A stretch of DNA of 64,000 nucleotides. It comes from Pyrinomonadaceae bacterium (GTDB lineage: Bacteria > Acidobacteriota > Blastocatellia > Pyrinomonadales > Pyrinomonadaceae). The notes under the pieces were generated by a model, which was not told the DNA's origin, made no database searches, and saw only the letters and a list, made by a program, of their open reading frames with translations. Every line of letters starts with the position of its first letter. Within the stretch, counting starts at the first letter, position 1. Location: assembly GCA_030841105.1 (NCBI GenBank), contig JAVEDE010000023.1:19252-83251 (forward strand), written 5' to 3'. The position numbers and the translations under genes are program-made. Of this stretch, positions 55,801 through 63,764 are shown piece by piece.

Positions 55801-55918
55801 CGATGCCGAGACGCGGGCTGCTCATGGCAAACACCATCAGGCACAGGAAGGAAAAGAAGGCGAGCCGCAACGCGAAGCGACTGGAAGTGGGACGAATGTG
55901 AACGTTCGCAAATTTCAT
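52829..55918 (-). CDS. large secreted PPC/BACON-like/Calx-beta/DUF4214 protein
   Basis: 1029 residues. An N-terminal hydrophobic segment (about 14-32) and Ala/Lys-rich region are followed by three similar PPC-type beta domains (about 100-215, 218-335, 340-460; each with a NGTLANGDC- or NGSLANGDC-like start and a TYTI/TYTV strand). Next come two BACON-like domains (about 470-645; CSATASSNSGFI, CPWTATTTAPFITI), a Calx-beta domain (about 650-770; DPSRAASINVTRTGDTSGAT), and a DUF4214 region (about 780-1025; QYLDFLDREPEAGE). It is presumably exported and adhesive. Its exact role is unknown. Confidence 0.9.
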   Translation of the reverse strand: MKFANVHIRPTSSRFALRLAFFSFLCLMVFAMSSPRLGIAPAASAASQSQKRASGKAAAVAGAAQTKAAPARETGKSEAKGASKRAGGVGIQPSAVCAQTQTINFGQTINGTLANGDCLNPIEGDGSRVDEYTFNGSAGQQIAVSMSATFDTFLYLLRPDGSVLVANDDANPNVSTDSRIPPTGFFTLPSTGVYSILANSFRPEDGGPYSVSLTAGTTCNLATITFGQTINGTLNAGDCTNPVDEDGTPVDYYTFSGTAGQQIAITLSGTSGNIDPYLYLLLPSGDLLADDDNGGGGTAARIPQTAGFGRLPVTGTYTIIVNTVLTSQSGNYNVTLTKAATDCASVPLTLGTAVNGSLANGDCRLLEDSSFIDAYTFTGAANSQIVITMTSSSAGLVPVVFLLAPNGDVLAIDVNNDGDNTARIPGTASFTLPAAGTYTVLANSFQPNQTGNYTLRVVNPSACTTTLAAAGRSVNGSGGQFSVGFTTQAGCSATASSNSGFIVVNSTVVDANGNGTVTYTVQANATNSQRTGTITVNDQTFTVTQDSACTYAIYPTVRPFTQTASTAGRFTVITQNGCPWTATTTAPFITITEGATSTTGTGRVRYTVAANNTNATRTGTITVAGLTHTVTQTSAGTTPQVQFSGNAEFIVNENDPSRAASINVTRTGDTSGATTVDYATLDDTAAVPCDPNIKNGTENFPQGTAYARCDYASTIDTLTFLPGETTRTITVPLINDVFQEGQETFFIGLFNAQGATVGTLDRATVRIQSDDQALPTSNPINQIPFFVRQQYLDFLDREPEAGEPWTAVLNNCPQNIFSGPEVNSNCDRIAVSGAFFGAPEFRIKGLFVFLHYKAAFGSANNPLYVPEYTDFVRDARRVSGVTAEEVFAKRLDFSEDFLARTDVANVFSGTSNEMFVDRILSNLGIALTSPDSATGETRNSLVAGLNANTKSRPQVLRIIVESSEAIAAQFNRAFVAVQYYGYLRRTPEPAGYQNNLNALNATNNSRQLINGFLNSIEYRLRFGANTTNP

Positions 55919-56406
55919 GTTGAACCTTAATTACTTCAGAGTGGTCGAAAGCCGACGGTTGATACCGAACGCGTGGGAGCGGCCGCCCATAAGGCGCGCC
56001 GCACGCGTGGGGAGAGTATGAAAATTAACAAGACGCATTTTTGAGCGCGAACTTCCCGGACTGACGGGAGAGTCGCCATGTTTGATGCCACAAGTTGCTA
56101 TCTGGAAATCGCGCGTCCGCTATAGAGTGAAGCGCGGGGTTAGAGGCAAACGGGTTGCGCAAAAAGCCCTTCATTTCCGGCCTGACAACGATCCGAACCC
56201 GTAAGTAGAAACTCCTCTGAAACTAAGTCACAGGGAGGAGCTTGAACTCTAATTGATACGGGTTGACGGGTCAAGTCAACAGGAGGGATGAGGGCGGGGG
56301 AACGAGGGATGAAAGAAGACAAGTAAATCGTGAATCGTCAATCGTGAATAGATAAAACCTGCTTTCCTCTATTCACGATTGACGATTCACGATTCAAGGC
56401 TTTGCT
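55919..56406. other. 488-bp intergenic region
   Basis: No convincing gene; a 60-codon minus frame at 56140-56322 lacks a ribosome binding site and recognisable features. The region contains the 56322-56396 heptad-repeat hairpin next to the IDH stop. The PPC/DUF4214 gene starts at its other end. Confidence 0.4.
56322..56396. repeat. heptad-repeat hairpin
   Basis: CGTGAAT/CGTCAAT heptads (56322-56350) face complementary heptads (56366-56396). The same sequence family occurs at 3664, 6333 and 11371. Confidence 0.85.
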
Positions 56407-57417
56407 TCATCCCTCTGCCTTCATCCCTTCCATGATGGCTTCGGCGAATTCCATCGTACCGGCGTGGCCGCCGATGTCGCGCGTGCGGACGTGGCCGTCG
56501 GTAAAGACTTTCAACATCGCCGTCTCGATCTTCTGCGCGGCGTCGCGCTCGCCGAGGTGGCGCAGCATGAGGATGCCGGATTGCAAGAGCGCGGTCGGGT
56601 TGGCGATGCCTTGCCCGGCGATGTCGGGCGCGCTGCCGTGGACGGCCTCGAAGACCGCGCCGCGCTCGCCGATGTTCGCGCCGGGGACGAGTCCGAGTCC
56701 GCCGATGAGACCGGCGCACAGGTCGGAGACGATGTCGCCGTAGAGGTTTTCCAAGAGCATGATGTCGAACTGTTCGGGGCGCATCACGAGTTGCATGCAG
56801 GCGTTGTCAACGATCTTGTCGTCGGCCTCGATCTCCGGATAGTCTTTCGCCACGTTGCGGAAGCAATCGAGGAAGAGGCCGTCCGAGAGTTTCATGATGT
56901 TGGCCTTGTGGACGGCCGTCACCTTCTTGCGCCCCTCGCGCCGCGCGTACTCGAAGGCGTACTTGGCGATGCGCGTCGAAGCCTTCTCCGTGATGATCTT
57001 GATGCTCTCGACGACGCCGGGCACGACGACGTGCTCGATCCCCGAATAGAGGTCTTCCGTGTTCTCGCGCACGACCACGAGGTCGAGTTCGGGGTAGCGC
57101 GAGGGCACGTTCGGCAGGGCGCGCACGGGGCGCAGGTTGGCGTAGAGATCGAGCGCCTTACGCAGTCCGACGTTGACCGAAGTGAAGCCCTTGCCGACGG
57201 GCGTCGTGATCGGCCCTTTGAGCGCGACCTTGTTGCGCTGGATGGATTCGAGGAGGTCTGCGGGCAGCGTCTCGCCGAACTTTTCGAGCGCCTGCGCGCC
57301 CGCGTAGTGCGTCTCCCACGCGACCTCGACGCCCGCCGCTTCGATGATCCGCACGACCGCCGCCGCCACTTCCGGCCCGATGCCGTCGCCGGGAATGAGT
57401 GTGATAGTATGTTTCAT
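56407..57417 (-). CDS. isocitrate/isopropylmalate dehydrogenase-family, NAD-IDH type
   Basis: 336 residues. Motifs: [13 protein letters not shown] (substrate loop), [36 protein letters not shown] (substrate site), [20 protein letters not shown] (metal-binding aspartates), and [18 protein letters not shown] (nucleotide). The length and the [13 protein letters not shown] segment fit the NAD-dependent isocitrate dehydrogenase group better than leuB, though isopropylmalate or homoisocitrate specificity cannot be excluded. Its start codon directly abuts the heptad-repeat left arm of the divergent IDH-thiO gap. Confidence 0.88.
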   Translation of the reverse strand: MKHTITLIPGDGIGPEVAAAVVRIIEAAGVEVAWETHYAGAQALEKFGETLPADLLESIQRNKVALKGPITTPVGKGFTSVNVGLRKALDLYANLRPVRALPNVPSRYPELDLVVVRENTEDLYSGIEHVVVPGVVESIKIITEKASTRIAKYAFEYARREGRKKVTAVHKANIMKLSDGLFLDCFRNVAKDYPEIEADDKIVDNACMQLVMRPEQFDIMLLENLYGDIVSDLCAGLIGGLGLVPGANIGERGAVFEAVHGSAPDIAGQGIANPTALLQSGILMLRHLGERDAAQKIETAMLKVFTDGHVRTRDIGGHAGTMEFAEAIMEGMKAEG

Positions 57418-57542
57418 AGTCAGTTGTTCGTGGTCAGTTGTCCGTGGTCAGTTGTTCTCCGTTTCTTTGCAGGTGACTAGCACAGATTATTCCGCAACTA
57501 CATCACCGACAAACAACGGACGACTGGCGACCGACAACTGAC
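57418..57542. repeat. heptad-repeat hairpin between divergent genes
   Basis: GTCAGTT/GTTCGTG/GTCCGTG heptads (57420-57457) are complementary to GACAACTGAC-type heptads (57508-57542). It separates the IDH ATG (minus) and thiO (plus), with no other promoter-like sequence visible. Confidence 0.8.
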
Positions 57543-57582
57543 GTTTTTTATTTTGTCGCATCATACCAGCAACTCTAATTCA

Positions 57583-58788
57583 ATGCGAAACGTGGGCGAG
57601 TTACCGGAGAGCGCGGACGTGGTGGTCGTGGGCGGCGGCGTGATCGGGTTGGCCGTGGCGCGCGAACTGGCGCGCGGCGGCGCGGAGGTGTTGTTGGTGG
57701 AGCGCGGCGAGGCGGGCGCGGAGTCGTCTTGGGCGGCCGCCGGGATGCTCGCGCCGCAAGTGGAGGCCGACGCCGCAGACGAGTTTTTCCGTCTGGCCGC
57801 GGCCAGCCGCGACGCCTACCCAGACTTCGCGCGCGAACTCGAAGAAGAGTCGGGCGTCTCTGTCGAACTCGACCAAACGGGCACGCTCTATCTAGCCTTC
57901 GACGAAGCGGACGAGGCGGAGTGCGCGCGCCGCTTCCGCTGGCAGACGCGCGCCGGGCTGCCGGTCGAACGCCTGACGGCGCATGAAGTGCGCGCGCTTG
58001 AACCGCGTGTGTCGGCGCGCGTGCGCTCGGCCTTGAGATTTCCGCTCGACGGGCAGGTGGAGAATCGTCTGCTCGTCGCCGCGCTCGTGAAGGCTTGCGC
58101 GCGGCGCGGCGTGCGCGTCGTGACGCGGACGGAAGTCGGCGCGATCAAAGTCGAAGCGGGGCGCGCGACGGGCGTCGAGACGGCACGCGGCACGACGCGC
58201 GCGTCGTCGGTCGTCGTCGCATGCGGCGCGTGGTCTTCGCGTCTACGTCTCGACGTTTCATCCGCGCACGGCGGCGGCGGCGACGATAAGACGCAGACGC
58301 GCCCGCGCATCGAACCCGTGCGCGGGCAGATGCTCTGTTTCGCACCCGCCGCTTCGTCGCCGCAGTCGCCGTTCGTCCGACACGTCGTCTACAGCCCGCG
58401 CGGCTATCTCGTCCCGCGACGCGACGGCCGCCTGCTCGCGGGCACGACGACCGAACATGCGGGCTTCGACAAGTCTCTGACCGACGCAGGGCGCGCGCGC
58501 GTCTTGACGCACGCGCGCGAGATCGCGCCCGACGTTGACGCGCTCGTGCTGTCGGACGCGTGGGCGGGCTTGCGACCGCGCGGCACGGACGCGTGGCCGG
58601 TGCTCGGCGCGCTCTCGGACGTGCCCAATTTGTTTTACGCCACCGGCCATTACCGCAACGGCATCCTGCTCGCGCCGTTGACGGGCGCGCTCGTCGCCGC
58701 GATGATCTTGCAGCGCGGCGCAACCTCTCCCCTGCTTGAGGCTTTCACGCCCGAACGTTTTCGCCGCGCCTCCTCCTGCGCGGTGTGA
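57583..58788 (+). CDS. thiO: glycine oxidase ThiO
   Basis: 401 residues from the ATG at 57583. FAD-binding GxGxxG is VVVVGGGVIGLAVA near the N-terminus. Downstream, ESSWAAAGMLAPQ, VACGAWSSRL and the C-terminal ATGHYRNGILLAP follow the ThiO/DAO pattern. It oxidises glycine to iminoacetate for thiamine thiazole synthesis, or acts more broadly on amino acids; no other thi gene is in the window. A longer frame from a TTG at 57553 is unlikely. The TlpA-like gene starts 12 bp after its stop. Confidence 0.88.
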   Translation: MRNVGELPESADVVVVGGGVIGLAVARELARGGAEVLLVERGEAGAESSWAAAGMLAPQVEADAADEFFRLAAASRDAYPDFARELEEESGVSVELDQTGTLYLAFDEADEAECARRFRWQTRAGLPVERLTAHEVRALEPRVSARVRSALRFPLDGQVENRLLVAALVKACARRGVRVVTRTEVGAIKVEAGRATGVETARGTTRASSVVVACGAWSSRLRLDVSSAHGGGGDDKTQTRPRIEPVRGQMLCFAPAASSPQSPFVRHVVYSPRGYLVPRRDGRLLAGTTTEHAGFDKSLTDAGRARVLTHAREIAPDVDALVLSDAWAGLRPRGTDAWPVLGALSDVPNLFYATGHYRNGILLAPLTGALVAAMILQRGATSPLLEAFTPERFRRASSCAV

Positions 58789-58800
58789 TGAACTAGAGAG

Positions 58801-60186
58801 ATGAGCTTTACAAACATGTCTAAGAACTCGCCCGCACTACTTAGGAACTCGCTCGCATTACTAATGATCGCCCTCGCCGCGTTCTGCTGTCCCGCTCCGA
58901 CTCTCGCGCAGAGCGCATCCGTCGCGTCGCCCGCATCAACTAACGGCGCGGCGAGCGTCGCGGCGTTGTACGCGGAGGCCGAGGGCTACGCGCGGAAGAA
59001 GTACGAGGCGTTCGAGCGCGAGGGCACGGGTTACGATCCGAAGCTCGTCGAACAGGTCGAGCGCGAGCAGCGCGCACTCGCCGCGCGTTATGCCGCCGAG
59101 GTCGAGGCGCGCGGATCGCTGGGGGCGCAAGAACTTTTTTTCCTCGGTCAACTTTACAACGTGGCCGATGACGGCGAGCGCGCGTTTGCGACGATGTTCA
59201 AATTTCTCGCGGAGCATTCGCCGTCCGCGAGCGACCGTGAGAAGCAGACCGCGCGTTACGTGATCGCCTTGCAGACGGCGAAGAAGGGCGCGCTCGTCGA
59301 AGCTGAAACCGCGCTCGCCGAGTATTTGAAAGTTGCCGCGCCCGCCGCGCACGAGCAGCGTTATCGTTTGGAGAGCGCGCTGGCGACGAGTTATCGCGCG
59401 CGGAAGCAACCGCAGCAAGCCATCGAGCACGCGCGTGCGGCTCTCGCGGCGGCGCGCGAGTTACACGCCGCGCAGCCTCTGGACGCGGCCACGCGCGACG
59501 CCGTGTTCTACCGCACGCTCTCCTTCATCCACGACGCCGCGCTCGACCTGAAGCAGACCGGCGAGGCCATCGCCGCCTTACAGGAACTCAGACGCCTGAG
59601 CGTCAGTTTCCCTTCGGCTGATCTCTACCGGCGCGCGACGATCCTGCTCGGCCGCATCGTGCCGCCCGTGGCTTACGTCTCAAGGCCGGACGATCCTCTG
59701 TTCAGCGCGGGCGCGCGACTCGCGCCGGAGATCGCGGTGAAAGACTGGATCGATCAGAAGCCCGCGACGCTCGCCTCTCTGCGCGGGCGCGTCGTGCTGC
59801 TCGACTTCTGGGCGTTGTGGTGTACGCCGTGCCACGCCGCGCTGCCGCACATCGCCGAGTGGCAGGAGAAATATGAGAAGCGTGGATTAAGCGTCGTCGC
59901 GCTCACGGAATATCGCAACACGGTCAACGGCCGTCGCGTGCGGACGCCGCAAGAGGTCGGGGAGTTACGCAACTTCAAACGTGGCGCGCGCCTGCCCTTC
60001 GGCTTCGCCGTCGCCGACTCGACCGCGACCGCAGACGCCTACGGCGTGACGACGATCCCGGTCGCCGTCTTGATTGACCGGCGCGGCGTCGTGCGCTTCC
60101 TCAACGTCGGCGCGCACGAGACGGACATCGAAGAACTCCACCAGATGATCGTGCGTCTGCTGGACGAGAAAGACGAGAGTGAGTGA
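58801..60186 (+). CDS. exported TlpA-like thioredoxin-domain protein (WCTPC)
   Basis: 461 residues. N-terminal signal/anchor helix (about 15-36), a helical TPR-like region (about 45-290), then a TlpA/ResA-type thioredoxin domain with catalytic Cys C341 and C344 (LWCTPCH), cis-Pro in TTIPVAV. It should reduce disulfides in the periplasm or on membrane-tethered partners. It is probably cotranscribed with thiO and followed by its paralogue (WCGPC). Its stop codon TGA (60184) is part of a heptad repeat. Confidence 0.9.
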   Translation: MSFTNMSKNSPALLRNSLALLMIALAAFCCPAPTLAQSASVASPASTNGAASVAALYAEAEGYARKKYEAFEREGTGYDPKLVEQVEREQRALAARYAAEVEARGSLGAQELFFLGQLYNVADDGERAFATMFKFLAEHSPSASDREKQTARYVIALQTAKKGALVEAETALAEYLKVAAPAAHEQRYRLESALATSYRARKQPQQAIEHARAALAAARELHAAQPLDAATRDAVFYRTLSFIHDAALDLKQTGEAIAALQELRRLSVSFPSADLYRRATILLGRIVPPVAYVSRPDDPLFSAGARLAPEIAVKDWIDQKPATLASLRGRVVLLDFWALWCTPCHAALPHIAEWQEKYEKRGLSVVALTEYRNTVNGRRVRTPQEVGELRNFKRGARLPFGFAVADSTATADAYGVTTIPVAVLIDRRGVVRFLNVGAHETDIEELHQMIVRLLDEKDESE

Positions 60187-60284
60187 CAAGTGACGGGCGG
60201 CGATTGATGTGTGATGATTGACAAGTGACGGGCGGCGATTGACGAGTGATAGATGACGAGCAACGGGTGACGGTCGGCGAGTGA
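60184..60284. repeat. heptad-repeat tract, one orientation only
   Basis: GTGACAA/GTGACGG/GCGATTG-type heptads occur from the WCTPC-gene stop, but I find no complementary right arm. It is the only one-armed locus seen in the window. Confidence 0.65.
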
Positions 60285-60291
60285 AGAAGTT

Positions 60292-61686
60292 ATGAAAAGA
60301 TTTTTTGTTTCGGCGTGCGCGTTGTGGTTCGGCGTCGCGTTGTTGTTGACGGCGGCGGACGGTTTCGCGCAGACGGGCGCGGCGCGTGGGAGCGAGCCGA
60401 AGGCGGAGGCAACGCCGGTAGTAGTTGTCGCCCCCGCTGCGGCGTCGCCGTCTCCGACGCCGCCCGTCGAGGCGAGCGCGCTCTACGCGGATGCGTCGAA
60501 ATACGTCGAGCGGAAGTTCGAGGAGTTCAAACAGAAGCGCGTGCCGTTCAGCCGCGCGCTGGCGTCGGAAACTTTTCAACAGCAGCGCGACCTCGCCGCG
60601 CGCCACGCCGCCGCACTCTCCGCGCGCGGCAACCTCGCGGGCGCGGATCACTACTACCTCGGCCTGCTCTACAACCTCGCGGGCAAGTCCGCCGAATCAA
60701 TCGAGCCGCTGCGCCGCTTCCTCGCGCCCCCCGCGTCCGGCACGAAGGAGCAGTGGCAGAACGCGCGGCTCATCCTCGGCACGGAGGCGGCCACGCTCAA
60801 ACGCTTCGACGAGGCCGAAGCCGTGCTCGCCGATTACGAGCGCGGCCAACCCGCGACGCCGCAGGGTCTCTTCAAACTTCACCACGCGCTCGCGCGCGCC
60901 TACTCGGCCGACAAGAAATTCGAGCGGAGCGCGACGCACGCGCGCACGGCGTTCAAGGTGGCGAAGGAGTCGCCGCCCGTGGCGGGCGAAGAGTCAGACC
61001 GCGCTCGCATCATCGGCGCGGCGGCCGAGTTTCTCGCAGACGTGCAGGTCGAGTTGAAGCAGGAGGCGGAGGCCGCGCAGACGATGCAGGAGTTGCTGCG
61101 CCTCGGCCTCTCGCTGCCGTCGGCGCAACTCTTCGCGGGTGCGGCGCGCTGGCTGGAGACGTATGAGCGGGGCGAACTGATCGAGCGCGTGCTCAACGAG
61201 CCGCCGGACGCCGCCAACGCGACGGCGACCGCGCCGGAGATCAACATCGCCGATTGGATCGATCACAAGCCCGTCAAATTGTCCGACCTGCGCGGGCGCG
61301 TCGTGCTGCTCGACTTCTGGGCGACGTGGTGCGGCCCGTGCCGCTACACGATGCCGAAGTTGAAGACGCTCCACGAGCGTTTCAAAAAAGACGGGCTGAC
61401 CGTCATCGGCCTCACGCAGTATTTCGGTCGCGCCGGGAGCACAATCGTGACGCCCGCGGAAGAGTTGCAGTTCCTGCGCTCCTACAAGCAAGAGTTGAAG
61501 TTGCCCTACGCCTTCGCCGTCGCCGCGGACGAAGACAATGACGTGCGCTACGGCGTGCGCTCGATCCCGACGGCCTTCGTGCTCGACCGGCGCGGGCGCG
61601 TCCGTTACATCTCAGTCGGCGCGGCCGACGCCAACCACGAAGAACTATCGAACATCATCAAGCGTCTCCTCGCCGAACAGCCCTAG
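60292..61686 (+). CDS. exported TlpA-like thioredoxin-domain protein (WCGPC)
   Basis: 464 residues, paralogue of the preceding gene. Signal peptide about 1-24, Pro/Ala-rich spacer, TPR-like helices (about 60-300), thioredoxin domain with TWCGPCRYT (C347, C350), cis-Pro in RSIPTAFVLD. The same architecture and neighbouring position imply tandem duplication. The different active-site pair (Gly-Pro rather than Thr-Pro) may give it a different redox potential (inference). Confidence 0.9.
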   Translation: MKRFFVSACALWFGVALLLTAADGFAQTGAARGSEPKAEATPVVVVAPAAASPSPTPPVEASALYADASKYVERKFEEFKQKRVPFSRALASETFQQQRDLAARHAAALSARGNLAGADHYYLGLLYNLAGKSAESIEPLRRFLAPPASGTKEQWQNARLILGTEAATLKRFDEAEAVLADYERGQPATPQGLFKLHHALARAYSADKKFERSATHARTAFKVAKESPPVAGEESDRARIIGAAAEFLADVQVELKQEAEAAQTMQELLRLGLSLPSAQLFAGAARWLETYERGELIERVLNEPPDAANATATAPEINIADWIDHKPVKLSDLRGRVVLLDFWATWCGPCRYTMPKLKTLHERFKKDGLTVIGLTQYFGRAGSTIVTPAEELQFLRSYKQELKLPYAFAVAADEDNDVRYGVRSIPTAFVLDRRGRVRYISVGAADANHEELSNIIKRLLAEQP

Positions 61687-61695
61687 AGCGCGCGC

Positions 61696-61878
61696 ATGAA
61701 TTTCCACGACGACGAGGCGAAAATTAACGAAGCCGTCGAGCGATGCCTGAGGTCGTATTTGTCGCCCGACGTGGAACAACTGATCGCCGAATTTCTCAGG
61801 CCATCCGTTGACGCGCTCCCGGTCGAACATTCGTCATGCACACATTCATCCACCGCGCGCACATCTGGCTGGGGCTAA
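61696..61878 (+). CDS. possible small protein overlapping the PepSY gene
   Basis: A 60-codon frame beginning 9 bp after the WCGPC-gene stop. The central segment INEAVERCLRSYLSPDVEQL looks helical and protein-like, but the last codons overlap the PepSY gene by 43 bp in another frame and no ribosome binding site is evident. Codon third-position GC is lower than in the neighbours. It may be spurious. Confidence 0.25.
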   Translation: MNFHDDEAKINEAVERCLRSYLSPDVEQLIAEFLRPSVDALPVEHSSCTHSSTARTSGWG

Positions 61879-62357
61879 TCGTCGCCGTGCCGGTGCTGGC
61901 GTGGGCGACGAGCGGTTTGCTCTACGCGTGGCCGAACGCGGTCGAGGGTGGCGAGGTCGAAGCGATTGACGCCGCGCGCGTGCGCTTGACGGCCAGCGAG
62001 GCGTTAGCGCGCGCGAACGCCTTCGCCGGTCGCCGCCTGCCCACGACCGCGCTCACGCTCCTGGTGCGCGAGGGTCGCCCCGTCTATCAGGCCGTCGGCG
62101 GCCTGGGCGCGGACTCGCTGTTGATTGACGCCGAGACCGGCGCGGTCATTAAGACTCCGCCGCCCGGCGCGCTCACGCGCTACTTCCGGCAAACGCATTT
62201 CTACTTCTTCGCCGGGGCGTGGCAAGTGCCGCTGCTCATCCTGCTCTCCGCGCTGGCGAGCCTTTCCGCGCTCTCCGGCATCTATCTCAACGTGCGTTGG
62301 TGGCGCACGAAGTCGTCGCGCGGCAAGAAGGATAAAAACGTGGATGGTAAATCATAA
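61836..62357 (+). CDS. PepSY-associated membrane protein
   Basis: 173 residues. One helix near the N-terminus (HIWLGLIVAVPVLAWATSG) and another near the C-terminus (PLLILLSALASLSALSGIYL) flank a PepSY-like domain (ALARANAFAGRRLPTTALTL, then GLGADSLLIDAETGAV). PepSY-TM proteins often accompany metal reduction or extracytoplasmic redox reactions; the partner here is probably the adjacent TlpA/CcdA genes (inference). Its stop codon TAA (62355) lies within the heptad repeat. Confidence 0.85.
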   Translation: MHTFIHRAHIWLGLIVAVPVLAWATSGLLYAWPNAVEGGEVEAIDAARVRLTASEALARANAFAGRRLPTTALTLLVREGRPVYQAVGGLGADSLLIDAETGAVIKTPPPGALTRYFRQTHFYFFAGAWQVPLLILLSALASLSALSGIYLNVRWWRTKSSRGKKDKNVDGKS

Positions 62358-62421
62358 ATGGAGAATGGATAAAACTGGCTCTCATCCATTCACCATTGAC
62401 CATTCTCCATTCACCATTTAC
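62341..62421. repeat. heptad-repeat hairpin containing the PepSY stop codon
   Basis: GGTAAAT/CATAAAT/GGAGAAT heptads (62346-62374) pair with complementary CACCATT heptads (about 62388-62421). The PepSY gene ends inside the left arm. Confidence 0.85.
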
Positions 62422-62450
62422 CCGCCTCTTATTGTAAGCTGACCTGAGTT

Positions 62451-63707
62451 ATGGAAGGCACTAATCTCAGTTTTTCGCTCATCATCGCGTTCGTCGGGGG
62501 GTTGGCCTCGTTCCTCAGCCCGTGCGTGCTGCCGCTCGTGCCGGGTTACATCTCGCTCATCTCCGGCGTCAGCATTGACCATCTGAAGGAAGGGCACGCG
62601 GCGCGCACGCACGCGCGCCGCGCCGTGATGTTGAACTCGCTCGCGTTCAACGCGGGGCTGTCGCTGATCTTCGTCGCGCTCGGCGCGGCCGCAGGGTTCG
62701 TCGGCTCGGCCATCACGTCGAACCCTTGGGTGCGCGTCATCGGCGGCCTGATCATCATCGGGTTCGGGTTGCAGTTGATGGGCGTCTTGAAGATCGGCGC
62801 GCTCTACCGCGACACGCGCAAGTTCTCCGACGAGAAGCCGCGCGGCATGCTCGGCTCGTTCACTTTGGGGCTGGCGTTTGCCGCCGGTTGGACGCCTTGC
62901 ATCGGCCCGATCCTCGGCGGCATCCTCGGCCTCGCCGCCACGAGCGGCGGCTGGCAAAGCGGCCTCGTCCTCTCGGCCTTCTACGCCGCCGGGCTGGCCG
63001 TGCCGTTTCTGTTGACGGGTCTCGGCATCAATAAATTTTTGAGTTTCTACACGCGTTTCCGCCGCCACCTGCATAAGGTCGAAGTGGTCTCCGGCGTCCT
63101 CCTGATCGTGATCGGCCTGCTCGTCGCCACCAACAACGTGACGCGCCTTGCGAGTTATGCCTCCGTCCTCCCGAACCCTGAGACGTGGGTCAACTCTTGG
63201 GCGAAGCGAAGCAACACCACGACGGCGACGACGGGCGGGACGACCGTAGCGAAGCCCACGAGTTCTTACGCCGTCGCGCCCGATACGGAGATGAAGACGC
63301 TCACGGGCGAGCCGTTCCGCGTCTCAAGTTTGCGCGGGCGCGTCGTCGTCGTGAACTTCTGGGCGACGTGGTGTCTGCCCTGCCGCGCAGAGATTCCCGA
63401 TTTCAACCGGATGCAGAAAGATTACGAGGCGCGCGGCTTCGCGGTCGTCGGCGTCTCGTCGCACGACACGCCGGAGATGATCCGCGACTTCCAGAGCGTC
63501 GTCCGACAGGAGTACACGCTGTTGACGAGCGGCGACGACGCGCCCGCGGAGTTTCAGACGGGGCCGGGTCGCCCCGCCACCTTCATCCTCGACCGCGAGG
63601 GGCGCATCCGTGAACGCTTCATCGGCGAACGCGACCGCGCCGCCTTCGACGCGGTGGTGCTACCGCTCTTAGACGAACCGCAGCAGGCCACGGCCAGCAA
63701 TCAATAA
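62451..63707 (+). CDS. CcdA-TlpA fusion thiol-disulfide transporter
   Basis: 418 residues. N-terminal six-helix CcdA/DsbD-like transmembrane domain (about 1-245), with redox Cys C25 (LSPCVLPLVPGY) and C150 (GWTPCIGP). A low-complexity linker follows (about 250-275), then a TlpA/ResA thioredoxin domain with C308 and C311 (TWCLPCRAE) and cis-Pro near RPATFIL. The fusion places the membrane electron relay and its periplasmic target thioredoxin in one protein. It likely imports reducing power from cytoplasmic thioredoxin to the periplasm, serving the two TlpA paralogues and possibly cytochrome c maturation. Confidence 0.93.
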   Translation: MEGTNLSFSLIIAFVGGLASFLSPCVLPLVPGYISLISGVSIDHLKEGHAARTHARRAVMLNSLAFNAGLSLIFVALGAAAGFVGSAITSNPWVRVIGGLIIIGFGLQLMGVLKIGALYRDTRKFSDEKPRGMLGSFTLGLAFAAGWTPCIGPILGGILGLAATSGGWQSGLVLSAFYAAGLAVPFLLTGLGINKFLSFYTRFRRHLHKVEVVSGVLLIVIGLLVATNNVTRLASYASVLPNPETWVNSWAKRSNTTTATTGGTTVAKPTSSYAVAPDTEMKTLTGEPFRVSSLRGRVVVVNFWATWCLPCRAEIPDFNRMQKDYEARGFAVVGVSSHDTPEMIRDFQSVVRQEYTLLTSGDDAPAEFQTGPGRPATFILDREGRIRERFIGERDRAAFDAVVLPLLDEPQQATASNQ

Positions 63708-63764
63708 AGCGCGCGACACCGATCGCGCCCGATCAGTAGTTACAGCCATTCAGGAGTTACAGTC

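Noticed and set aside
56140..56322. A 60-codon minus-strand frame upstream of the IDH region
   Set aside because: No ribosome binding site, no recognisable sequence and atypical composition.
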